Source of the DNA: CAYMUC01 sp964393535
GTDB lineage: Bacteria; Actinomycetota; Acidimicrobiia; Acidimicrobiales; Ilumatobacteraceae
NCBI GenBank assembly: GCA_964393535.1
Contig: CAYMUC010000019.1
Coordinates: 1-34,490, forward strand
Direction: 5' to 3'
DNA: 34,490 bases
The translations under genes and the position numbers were made by a program. The notes beneath the pieces were generated by a model. The model had not been told where the DNA came from. It saw only the letters and a program-made list of their open reading frames with translations, and searched no databases. Of the stretch, positions 21,113 through 27,837 are shown one piece after another; position 1 is the first letter of the stretch; each line of letters opens with the position of its first letter.

Positions 21113-22095
21113 GGAGCGGCCGTGCCTCGAAGTGTGGCATGGGTGGCTTGGACCACCTGCTCCACCGATGGCCGCGCCGCCTGTTCCAGGTGGGCGGCGT
21201 AGGGCATGGGCACCTCCACACCGCAGACGCGAGCCACCGGCGCGTGCAACTGATGGAACGCACCCTCCATGATCCGGGCTGACACCTCGGCAGCGATGCC
21301 ACCCGAACGCCATCCCTCGTCGACGACGACAGCTCGATGGGTGCGCCGCACCGAGCACAGCACCGTGGCGTCGTCGAGTGGGCGCAGACTGCGCAGGTCG
21401 ATCACCTCGGCGTCGATGCCGTCGGTCGCCAGTCGCTCGGCCGCCTCCAAGGTGACGGGCAGCATGCCGCCGTAGGTCACCAGGGTGACGTCGCGACCAG
21501 AGCGACGCACCATCGCCTGCTCGGGCGGTGGTCCTGCCTCGGTGGGGTGCACCTCACCGTCGGTGGCATAGAGGCCCATGTGTTCGAACAGCAGCACCGG
21601 GTCGGGATCGGCCAGCGCAGCGGGCAGCATCCACCGGAAATCGTGGGCTGTGGCGGGCACCCACACCTTCACCCCCACGATGTGAGCAAACCAACCCTCG
21701 AGCGAGTGTGAATGTTGGGCGGCCAACTGACGTCCCCCGCCGGTGGCGATCCGGATGACCAACGGCACCGAGAGCTGCCCACCGGACATGTGCCGCAACG
21801 TGCCGGCATTGTTGACGATCTGGTCGAGCGCCAGCAGCGAGAAGTTCACCGTCATCAGCTCCACGATGGGACGAAGTCCACCGAGTGCGGCGCCGACACC
21901 GGCTCCCACGAAACCCGATTCGGACAGTGGTGTGTCGCGCACGCGCTCGGGACCGAACTCGGCGAGCAGACCATCTGACACGGCGAAACACCCGCCGTAC
22001 GCGCCCACGTCTTCGCCCATCAGCACAACCCGCGGGTCGTCGGTGAGGGCCTGTCGCAAGGCGTCGCGCATGGCGGCCCGGCAGGTCGTGATCAC
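21109..22095 (-). CDS. 2-oxoacid dehydrogenase E1 beta subunit
   Basis: A 328-residue E1-beta of normal length for the alpha2beta2 pyruvate/acetoin type. The N-terminal half has 'RVVLMGEDVGAYGG', 'TPLSESGFVGAGVGAALGG' with the TPP-binding Glu, and 'HSHSLEGWFAH' with active-site His residues. The C-terminal transketolase domain includes 'DAEVIDLRSLRPLDD'. With E1-alpha it decarboxylates a 2-oxoacid (or cleaves a ketol) and passes the acyl unit to lipoate on E2. The start is GTG 22095, overlapping the E1-alpha stop (GTGA). The stop overlaps the E2 start (ATGA). Substrate cannot be fixed from sequence; similarity in layout to the pyruvate and acetoin types favours a small acid. Confidence 0.93.
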   Translation of the reverse strand: MITTCRAAMRDALRQALTDDPRVVLMGEDVGAYGGCFAVSDGLLAEFGPERVRDTPLSESGFVGAGVGAALGGLRPIVELMTVNFSLLALDQIVNNAGTLRHMSGGQLSVPLVIRIATGGGRQLAAQHSHSLEGWFAHIVGVKVWVPATAHDFRWMLPAALADPDPVLLFEHMGLYATDGEVHPTEAGPPPEQAMVRRSGRDVTLVTYGGMLPVTLEAAERLATDGIDAEVIDLRSLRPLDDATVLCSVRRTHRAVVVDEGWRSGGIAAEVSARIMEGAFHQLHAPVARVCGVEVPMPYAAHLEQAARPSVEQVVQATHATLRGTAAP

Positions 22096-23066
22096 GAGGC
22101 CACCCCGACGCCCACACCCAGTACATGGAGGGTCAGATCGGTGAGCGGCTCCAGCGGCGAGGCCTCGGCACGGTTCACAGCGTCCTCGATGGCAGCATCC
22201 ACCCTGGCGACCAGTGCCTCCCAGGTCACGTCGTCGAGGCGGCCGTCGGCGCGCATCGTTGTCGAGAGCACCGCAATGGGGTCACGCTCCTTCCACGTGT
22301 TCACCTCATCGCGGGTGCGGTAGTGCTGGGGGTCGTACATGGAGTGCGCCCGGAAGCGGTAGGTGAGGCATTCCAAGAACACGGGCCCGCCCCCCTGACG
22401 GACATGGTGCACTGCGCGCTCGGCCGCCTCGAGCACGCAGTGCACGTCCATGCCGTCCACCGTGTGGGCGGGCATCCCATACGACTGCGCCCGGCGGGCG
22501 AGGTCGGTGGCCGCGTGGGAATGCTCCAATACGGTGCCCATGGCGTAGTGGTTGTTCTCACAGACGAACAGCACCGGCAGTTTCCACAGTGCCGCCAGGT
22601 TCATGGCCTCGTGGAAGTCGCCTTCGGCCACGGCACCATCGCCGAAGAAGCAGGTGGTGATGCGTTGGCGGCCTTGCAGCTGGTCGGCCAAGGCCAACCC
22701 GACGGCCATGGGTATACCTCCGGCCACGATGGCGTTGCCCCCATAGAACCGGTGCGCGGCCGAGAACAGGTGCATGGACCCGCCCCGGCCGTGCGAGCAC
22801 CCGTCCACTCGCCCGAACATCTCGGCCAAGACCGTCCAGGCCGGCACACCCTTCAGCAACGCGTGGGCGTGTTCGCGGTAGGTGCCCACCACGCCGTCTT
22901 CGGGTTGCAGGTGGGCGAGGACACCAGTTGCCACTGCTTCCTCACCCACGTACAGGTGCAGGAAGCCGCGTATGCGAGTCTGCTGGTACAACTCGGCGCA
23001 GCGTTCCTCGAAGCGGCGCAAGAACACCATGCGTTCCAGCAGGTCCAGGTCCTCTACGACGGTCAT
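22092..23066 (-). CDS. 2-oxoacid dehydrogenase E1 alpha subunit
   Basis: A 324-residue E1-alpha. The TPP motif begins at G142-D-G144 and ends at N171-N172 ('CENNHY'), the usual 28-30 residue span. 'GCSHGRGGSMHLFS' and 'YGGNAIVAGGIPMAVG' are typical of pyruvate/acetoin-type subunits, and 'TYRFRAHSMYDPQHYR' is the conserved loop. All TPP/Mg ligands seem present. It pairs with E1-beta next to it. It overlaps the acyl-CoA synthetase stop (ATGA) upstream, so translation of the two is coupled. No kinase/phosphatase or E3 gene accompanies the set. Confidence 0.94.
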   Translation of the reverse strand: MTVVEDLDLLERMVFLRRFEERCAELYQQTRIRGFLHLYVGEEAVATGVLAHLQPEDGVVGTYREHAHALLKGVPAWTVLAEMFGRVDGCSHGRGGSMHLFSAAHRFYGGNAIVAGGIPMAVGLALADQLQGRQRITTCFFGDGAVAEGDFHEAMNLAALWKLPVLFVCENNHYAMGTVLEHSHAATDLARRAQSYGMPAHTVDGMDVHCVLEAAERAVHHVRQGGGPVFLECLTYRFRAHSMYDPQHYRTRDEVNTWKERDPIAVLSTTMRADGRLDDVTWEALVARVDAAIEDAVNRAEASPLEPLTDLTLHVLGVGVGVAS

Positions 23067-24718
23067 GAGGCTGCTCCTGCCGTTTCCATGTCCCGTTGGC
23101 GCAGCACCCGTCGCATCACCTTGCCACTGGTGGTCATGGGCAGCGCATCGACCACGGTGATGTGGCGCGGTGCCACTGCCGCCCCCAACTGGCGACGTGC
23201 GTGGGCTCTGACCGAACGCACCAGATCATCGGCGTCGGCGTCGGGATCACGGGGCACGACACAGGCGTGTACCACCTGGCCCACGTCGGGGTCGGGTACG
23301 CCGTACACGCCGGCTGCCACCACGTCGGGATGCTGGGCCAGCACGGTCTCCACCTCGAACGGGCCGATCAGATGCCCGGCGCTCTTGATCACGTCGTCGG
23401 CGCGGCCCACGAACCACAGGTAGCCGTCGTCATCGCGTCGCACCAGATCACCGGTCACGTACCACCCATCGGTGAAGCAGGCACGGTACCGGCCAGGGGC
23501 ACCCAGGTAGTCGTGGAACATCGACGGCCAGTCGGGTCGCAGCGCCAACATGCCAGCGGTGTGGGGGTCGTCGAGTTCCACCACTCCGCCATCTGGTGTG
23601 CGAGTCAGGTTGCCGTCGTCATCGCAGACGAGCACACCGGCGACCACGTCATGGAGTGGGCGACCCATGGAACCCGGTCGCGGCACCATCTCGTGGGTGG
23701 TGGCGATCATGATCGAGCCGGTCTCGGTCTGCCACCAGGTGTCGCGTATGGGGGTGCCCAACGCCTCGGCTCCCCAGGTCACACTGGCAGCGTCGAGGGG
23801 TTCGCCAACGCTGGCCGCCAGACGGAGCGATGACAGGTCGGTGCCGGCCGGTGGTTCAGCGCCGCGTCGGCGCAGCATGCGGATGGCGGTTGGTGCCGTG
23901 TACCACACGGCCACCTGTTCGGCCGCCAGTAGGTGCCACCATCGTGCGGGGTCGAACTCGGCTTCGTCGACGATGCTCAACGCGCCCACCGCCAACGGTG
24001 CGAGGACGCCGTAACTGGTGCCGGTCACCCACCCCGGATCGGCGGTGCACCAGTAGCGCTCGCCAGGCTGTACCCCGAACACCTCGACGGCGGTGTCGCG
24101 GTGTGCCGCCACCGCGCCGTGGACGTGCAGAGCGCCCTTGGGTGTGCCGGTGGTGCCCGAGGTGAAGTGCACCAGGGCGGGGTCGTCGGGGTGTACGGGA
24201 TGCGGCGGCAGGTGCGGGTCGGCATCGGCCAGCAGAGGCGTCAGGGACAGGGTGCCCGACGGTGTGTCGTCGTGGTCGGTATCCACGATCAGCACGTGCT
24301 GGAGGAGTGGGAGCCGGGAGCGGATGGGTTCCACGCTGCGTCGATACAGCGCCTGGGTGGTCACGATTGCCCGGGCTTCGCCCAAGTCCATGCGTTGGTG
24401 CACGGGTTCGGGCCCGAAGGCGGCGAACAACGGGGCTGCCACCATGCCGGCGCGCAGGGTGCCCAGCAGTGCCGTGTGCAGATGCAGCCCACGGTTCAGC
24501 AGCAGGAACACACGGTCGCCGGGTTCCAGATTCAACGCGCCGAGCACCGAGGCCATGCGGGCGCTGTCGCGGGTCAACTCGGCGAAGGTGCGTTGTGTCA
24601 CCGTGCCGTCGGAGGCCACCGATCGCAGCGCCACGTGGTCGTTGCGACCCGCCTCGACGTGGGTGTCCAATGCCACATGGGCGATGTTGTGGTGGCGCCC
24701 TCGTTCCATGTCTTCCAT
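23063..24718 (-). CDS. AMP-forming acyl-CoA synthetase (acetate-CoA ligase-like)
   Basis: A 551-residue ANL-family enzyme. The P-loop is 'FTSGTTGTPKGALH', the acyl-pocket/adenine motif 'DTWWQTETG', then 'YVTGDL' and the hinge 'GRADDVIKSAGHLIGP'. The C-terminal catalytic Lys is K533 in 'TTSGKVMRR'. The Trp-Trp before Q-T-E-T-G is typical of short-chain (acetate/propionate) synthetases. It should activate an acid with ATP to acyl-AMP, then pass it to CoA, or to the pantetheine arm of the ACP at the operon end. ATG 24718 was chosen; GTG 24742 and ATG 24709 are in frame. It heads the operon and its stop overlaps the E1-alpha start. Confidence 0.9.
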   Translation of the reverse strand: MEDMERGRHHNIAHVALDTHVEAGRNDHVALRSVASDGTVTQRTFAELTRDSARMASVLGALNLEPGDRVFLLLNRGLHLHTALLGTLRAGMVAAPLFAAFGPEPVHQRMDLGEARAIVTTQALYRRSVEPIRSRLPLLQHVLIVDTDHDDTPSGTLSLTPLLADADPHLPPHPVHPDDPALVHFTSGTTGTPKGALHVHGAVAAHRDTAVEVFGVQPGERYWCTADPGWVTGTSYGVLAPLAVGALSIVDEAEFDPARWWHLLAAEQVAVWYTAPTAIRMLRRRGAEPPAGTDLSSLRLAASVGEPLDAASVTWGAEALGTPIRDTWWQTETGSIMIATTHEMVPRPGSMGRPLHDVVAGVLVCDDDGNLTRTPDGGVVELDDPHTAGMLALRPDWPSMFHDYLGAPGRYRACFTDGWYVTGDLVRRDDDGYLWFVGRADDVIKSAGHLIGPFEVETVLAQHPDVVAAGVYGVPDPDVGQVVHACVVPRDPDADADDLVRSVRAHARRQLGAAVAPRHITVVDALPMTTSGKVMRRVLRQRDMETAGAAS

Positions 24719-24742
24719 GTCACCGCAGGGCCCCGCCGACAC

Positions 24743-24834
24743 CTAGCGCCACTGGTCGGTGTGCGACGGTGCCGATGGGCCCATCGGTTGGTCACTGCCG
24801 GAAACGTTGTGGAGTGTGTGTATATCATGTAGAG
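24743..24834. promoter_or_regulatory. Divergent spacer, synthetase operon / VapBC
   Basis: About 92 bp separate the two divergent starts. Its right end (24821-24832) is distinctly AT-rich, with TATATC as a likely -10 element for vapB, only a few bases before the start. The vapB mRNA would therefore have a very short leader. VapBC complexes normally repress their own promoter by binding here. I could not define a clear palindrome or the minus-strand promoter. Confidence 0.4.
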
Positions 24835-25065
24835 ATGGCGCGCTTGAACATCTACCTACCTGACGCCACTGCCGAAGCAGCGCGGCGTGAAGGCCTCAAC
24901 GTGTCGCGACTGTGCCGAGATGCGGTCGAGGCGGCACTGCGCCAAGCTCGACAACGCGCCTGGCTGACCTCACTTCAGGATCGGGAACCCGTCGAGTTGG
25001 ATCCAACGGTGGTGCTGGCTGCGGTGCGCGAGGCACGTTCCGAACTCGAAGGCGAGGATGTGTGA
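24835..25065 (+). CDS. vapB: VapB-type ribbon-helix-helix antitoxin
   Basis: A 76-residue protein. The N-terminal strand 'ARLNIYLPD' and helices 'ATAEAARREGLNVSRLCRDAVEAAL' form a ribbon-helix-helix DNA-binding fold. The C-terminal half (45-76) is charged and probably wraps the toxin. It binds and neutralises the PIN toxin encoded next and, with it, represses the promoter. The stop overlaps the toxin's GTG start (GTGA), which keeps translation coupled. The gene is shorter than its open frame: the ATG at 24835 begins exactly at the RHH strand. Confidence 0.9.
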   Translation: MARLNIYLPDATAEAARREGLNVSRLCRDAVEAALRQARQRAWLTSLQDREPVELDPTVVLAAVREARSELEGEDV

Positions 25066-25448
25066 CCCCTTTCGTCGTCGATGCATCGGCGTTCGTGGAG
25101 ATGTCGCTGCAGTCGAGTCGCGGTCGACGCGTGGCCATGACCTTGCAACAGGGAGCCTGGCACGTCCCGGTGCACTTCGATGCTGAGGTCTTCGGCGCGC
25201 TTACTCGGCTTCATCGCCGAGGTGTGCTCGACGCTCTACAGGTGGAGCAACACCTGTTAGATCTCGAAGTCGTCGACTTCACTCGTCATGGCCTCCACCT
25301 GACGTTGCGCCAGGCATGGCGCCGCACGACGAACCTCAGTCCGGGTGATGCGCTCTACGCGGAACTCGCTGCACAACTCGGTGCGACCCTGGTGACCTGT
25401 GACGCAGGATTGGCATCGCAGGTCAGCGACGCGGTGCTGGTCGCCTGA
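25062..25448 (+). CDS. vapC: VapC-type PIN-domain ribonuclease toxin
   Basis: A 128-residue PIN protein. The acidic site is complete: D7 in 'VVDASAFVE', E42 in 'DAEVFGAL', D96 in 'SPGDALYAELA' and D114 in 'VTCDAGL'. VapC toxins cleave specific RNAs, often tRNAs, using Mg ions held by these residues. It starts with GTG at 25062 inside the vapB stop. It ends 4 nt from the convergent P450 gene. No transposase or integrase lies nearby, so there is no direct evidence of recent transfer. Confidence 0.92.
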   Translation: MTPFVVDASAFVEMSLQSSRGRRVAMTLQQGAWHVPVHFDAEVFGALTRLHRRGVLDALQVEQHLLDLEVVDFTRHGLHLTLRQAWRRTTNLSPGDALYAELAAQLGATLVTCDAGLASQVSDAVLVA

Positions 25449-25452
25449 GGCG

Positions 25453-26781
25453 TCACGCCTTGGTGAACCGCAGGTTCAACTTCAGCGTGCCCAGCATGAT
25501 GCCGGGCTGATGCAGCCAGTCGTTGGCGTCGCCGTACTCGATGTGCTCGATACGGTCCATCAGCACACCCCATGCCACCTGCTGCTCCACTCGGCTGAGG
25601 TTGGCGCCGGGGCATACCCGAGGTCCGGCCGAGAACGCCAGGTGCCTGATGACGCCCTCACGGTCCACGTCCAGGTCGTACGGGCACTCGAACTCGTCGG
25701 CGTCCACGTTGGCCGCCGCGAAGCGCAGGTGCAGCAGCGAGCCCTTGGGCACGGTCACGCCCTGGAACACCTCGTCCTGTGACGTCATGCGCGTCGACAA
25801 CCCGTGCGTGGGTGAGCGCATGCGCATTCCCTCCTCGGTGAACCCGCGGATCTTGGAGCGGTCGGCACGCAACGCCTCGTAGGTGCCCGGGTTCTCGCAC
25901 AGCAACTGGGCTTGCTCCTCCAGCGCATACTGCGTGGTCTCCAGACCGCCCAGGATCATGGCGTGCACGATGCCGGCGATCTCGAGGTCGGTCAGCTTGC
26001 GGTCGAGGGCCTCGTAGTGGGCGTTGCACAGGAACGTCACCATGTCGTCCTGGGGGTTGGCCCGCTTGGCCTTCACATGGTCGTAGATGTAGTCCTGGAA
26101 ACCGTCGAGGCGGGCCACCATCTCGGCGGTCTGTTCGGGCGTGATCTCGTGACGCGGCCCGTTGCCGTGCACGAACGGGGTGACGACAGCGTCACCCCAC
26201 TCGGCCAACTGGGGGATGTCGGACAGTGGGAAGCCGAGGATGGTCGCCATGACCCGTTGGGGCAGGGGTCGGCTGAACTGCTTGATGAAGTTCACCTCAC
26301 CGTCGTCGATCCACTCGTCGATGAGGTCGTGGGCGTGGCGGGCGATCATGTCGCGATGCCGGGTGGCGCCGGTACCCACCCACGGGTCGGTGAGCTCCTT
26401 ACGGTGCTTGATGTACAGCTCCTGCGTAGGGCGCAACGACAACATGGACGCCTGCATCAGGCTGTGGTGTTTGGCGTACGCCTCCTCGGGCGTCAGACCC
26501 TGTTCCACCATCTGACGCAGCCGGAACGTGGTCATGACGGGGAAGCGATCCGGGTCGCGCACCACCGTGCTGATGTCGGCATGCTTCGTCAGCACGTAGG
26601 CGTCGGTGCCCGGAGCGATGCCCCAACCCTCCAGGCGCAGCACCGGCGCGTCACGGTGCAGGATCTCGTACATCTCGTACCAATGTTCCTGGGCGCCCTC
26701 GCCGAACAGGTCGACATCGTCGAGGTGCACGGGGCACTTCATGGGGCTCAGTTCATGGTTGACGTGCTTGGGATAGCCCAT
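25453..26781 (-). CDS. Cytochrome P450
   Basis: A 442-residue soluble P450. The haem-binding loop is 'FSAGPRVCPG', with the ligand Cys at about residue 390. The I-helix has 'LGGLETT', with Glu-Thr in place of the usual Asp/Glu-Thr pair, and the K-helix has 'EEGMR'. There is no membrane anchor, as in bacterial class I P450s that need ferredoxin partners, which are not nearby. It is the last gene of the lac/gal operon, starting 3-12 nt after the galK stop. ATG 26781 was preferred; GTG 26790 and ATG 26742 are in frame. Its substrate is unknown; why it travels with galactose genes is unclear. Confidence 0.93.
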   Translation of the reverse strand: MGYPKHVNHELSPMKCPVHLDDVDLFGEGAQEHWYEMYEILHRDAPVLRLEGWGIAPGTDAYVLTKHADISTVVRDPDRFPVMTTFRLRQMVEQGLTPEEAYAKHHSLMQASMLSLRPTQELYIKHRKELTDPWVGTGATRHRDMIARHAHDLIDEWIDDGEVNFIKQFSRPLPQRVMATILGFPLSDIPQLAEWGDAVVTPFVHGNGPRHEITPEQTAEMVARLDGFQDYIYDHVKAKRANPQDDMVTFLCNAHYEALDRKLTDLEIAGIVHAMILGGLETTQYALEEQAQLLCENPGTYEALRADRSKIRGFTEEGMRMRSPTHGLSTRMTSQDEVFQGVTVPKGSLLHLRFAAANVDADEFECPYDLDVDREGVIRHLAFSAGPRVCPGANLSRVEQQVAWGVLMDRIEHIEYGDANDWLHQPGIMLGTLKLNLRFTKA

Positions 26782-26793
26782 ACCCCACACGTA

Positions 26794-27837
26794 TCAGGTC
26801 GGCCCGTCGCCACGTGAGGCGGAGTGTTCGGCAGCACCGACCGGCCTCACCCACCAGGCGTCGGGGATCTGAGTGTCGGGTCGGCACAACGCCACCACGC
26901 AGCCTCCGAAGCCACCGCCGGTCAGACGGGCGCCGTACACACCGGGAACGGTGTGGAGATGGTCGACCAGCGCATCGACGGCGGAGGTCGACACCTGGTA
27001 GTCGTGACGCAGGCTGGCGTGACTGGCCTGCATCACCTGGCCGGCCGTCGCCAGATCGTCGGCGCGCAGCGCTTCGGCGAACTGACGCACCCGCTGGTTC
27101 TCGGAGATCACATGGCGGGCGCGTCTCAGCAGCAGCGGATCGTCGAGTGCTACGGCATCACCCGGGCGAGCCAGACGCAGCGGCCCGATGACCTGTTCCG
27201 CTGCCGCGCACTGGGCCACACGGTCGGCGTAGGGCGAGCCGTCCAGGGTGCGATGCGCCACGAACACGATGGCGATGTGCACATGGTCGGGGATGGGCAC
27301 GTAGGCGACGTCCAAGGAGTGACAGTCGAGCAGGGTGGCGTGGCCCCGACGTGCGCTGGCGATGCACCACTGGTCCATGATGCCGGTGGGCACGCCTGTG
27401 GCGCGGTGCTCAGCCCGTTGCCCCAGGTGCGCCAGGTCCAGGGCCGTGCCGTCGAAACCCAGCGCCAACGCCACCGCCACACCCAGGGCCGCGCTCGACG
27501 ACAGTCCTGCCCCCACCGGAATGGTGGTCTCCACATGACCCGTCAGACCCGTGGTGGCATCCAGTTCGGCGACGACACCGGCTACGAACCGACCCCACGG
27601 GGGAACGGTCGCCGCCGGCTCGCCGTCGAGGGGCACCTGCAGACTCACAGTGCCAGCCTCAGCGCTCGACGTCAGCACTACCCGATCACCACCGCGTCGA
27701 CCCGACAGCACCGTCCAACGGTCGATAGCCATCGGCAGCGCCAGACCGCCCGTGTAGTCGGTGTGGTCACCGATCAGGTTCACCCGACCAGGGACTCGAA
27801 CCACGATGTCCTCGACTTCATGGCTCGGCACGGCCAC
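26794..27837 (-). CDS. galK: Galactokinase
   Basis: A 347-residue GHMP kinase. The signature 'PGRVNLIGDHTDY' (16-28) is the galactokinase N-terminal motif, 'VGAGLSSSAAL' (108-118) the ATP loop, and 'GARLTGGGFGGC' the C-terminal GHMP motif. 'GIMDQW' supplies the catalytic Asp. It phosphorylates galactose at C1 in the Leloir pathway. The likely start is GTG 27837 (GTG 27831 also in frame), overlapping the end of lacZ by up to 20 nt. It is shorter than E. coli GalK (382), mainly in loops. Substrate comes from LacZ; the product goes to GalT in the same operon. Confidence 0.96.
   Translation of the reverse strand: MAVPSHEVEDIVVRVPGRVNLIGDHTDYTGGLALPMAIDRWTVLSGRRGGDRVVLTSSAEAGTVSLQVPLDGEPAATVPPWGRFVAGVVAELDATTGLTGHVETTIPVGAGLSSSAALGVAVALALGFDGTALDLAHLGQRAEHRATGVPTGIMDQWCIASARRGHATLLDCHSLDVAYVPIPDHVHIAIVFVAHRTLDGSPYADRVAQCAAAEQVIGPLRLARPGDAVALDDPLLLRRARHVISENQRVRQFAEALRADDLATAGQVMQASHASLRHDYQVSTSAVDALVDHLHTVPGVYGARLTGGGFGGCVVALCRPDTQIPDAWWVRPVGAAEHSASRGDGPT

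Noticed and set aside
24835..25448. VapBC as the edge of a mobile island
   Set aside because: There is no integrase, transposase, tRNA or direct repeat nearby, and codon style matches the neighbours as far as can be judged by eye.
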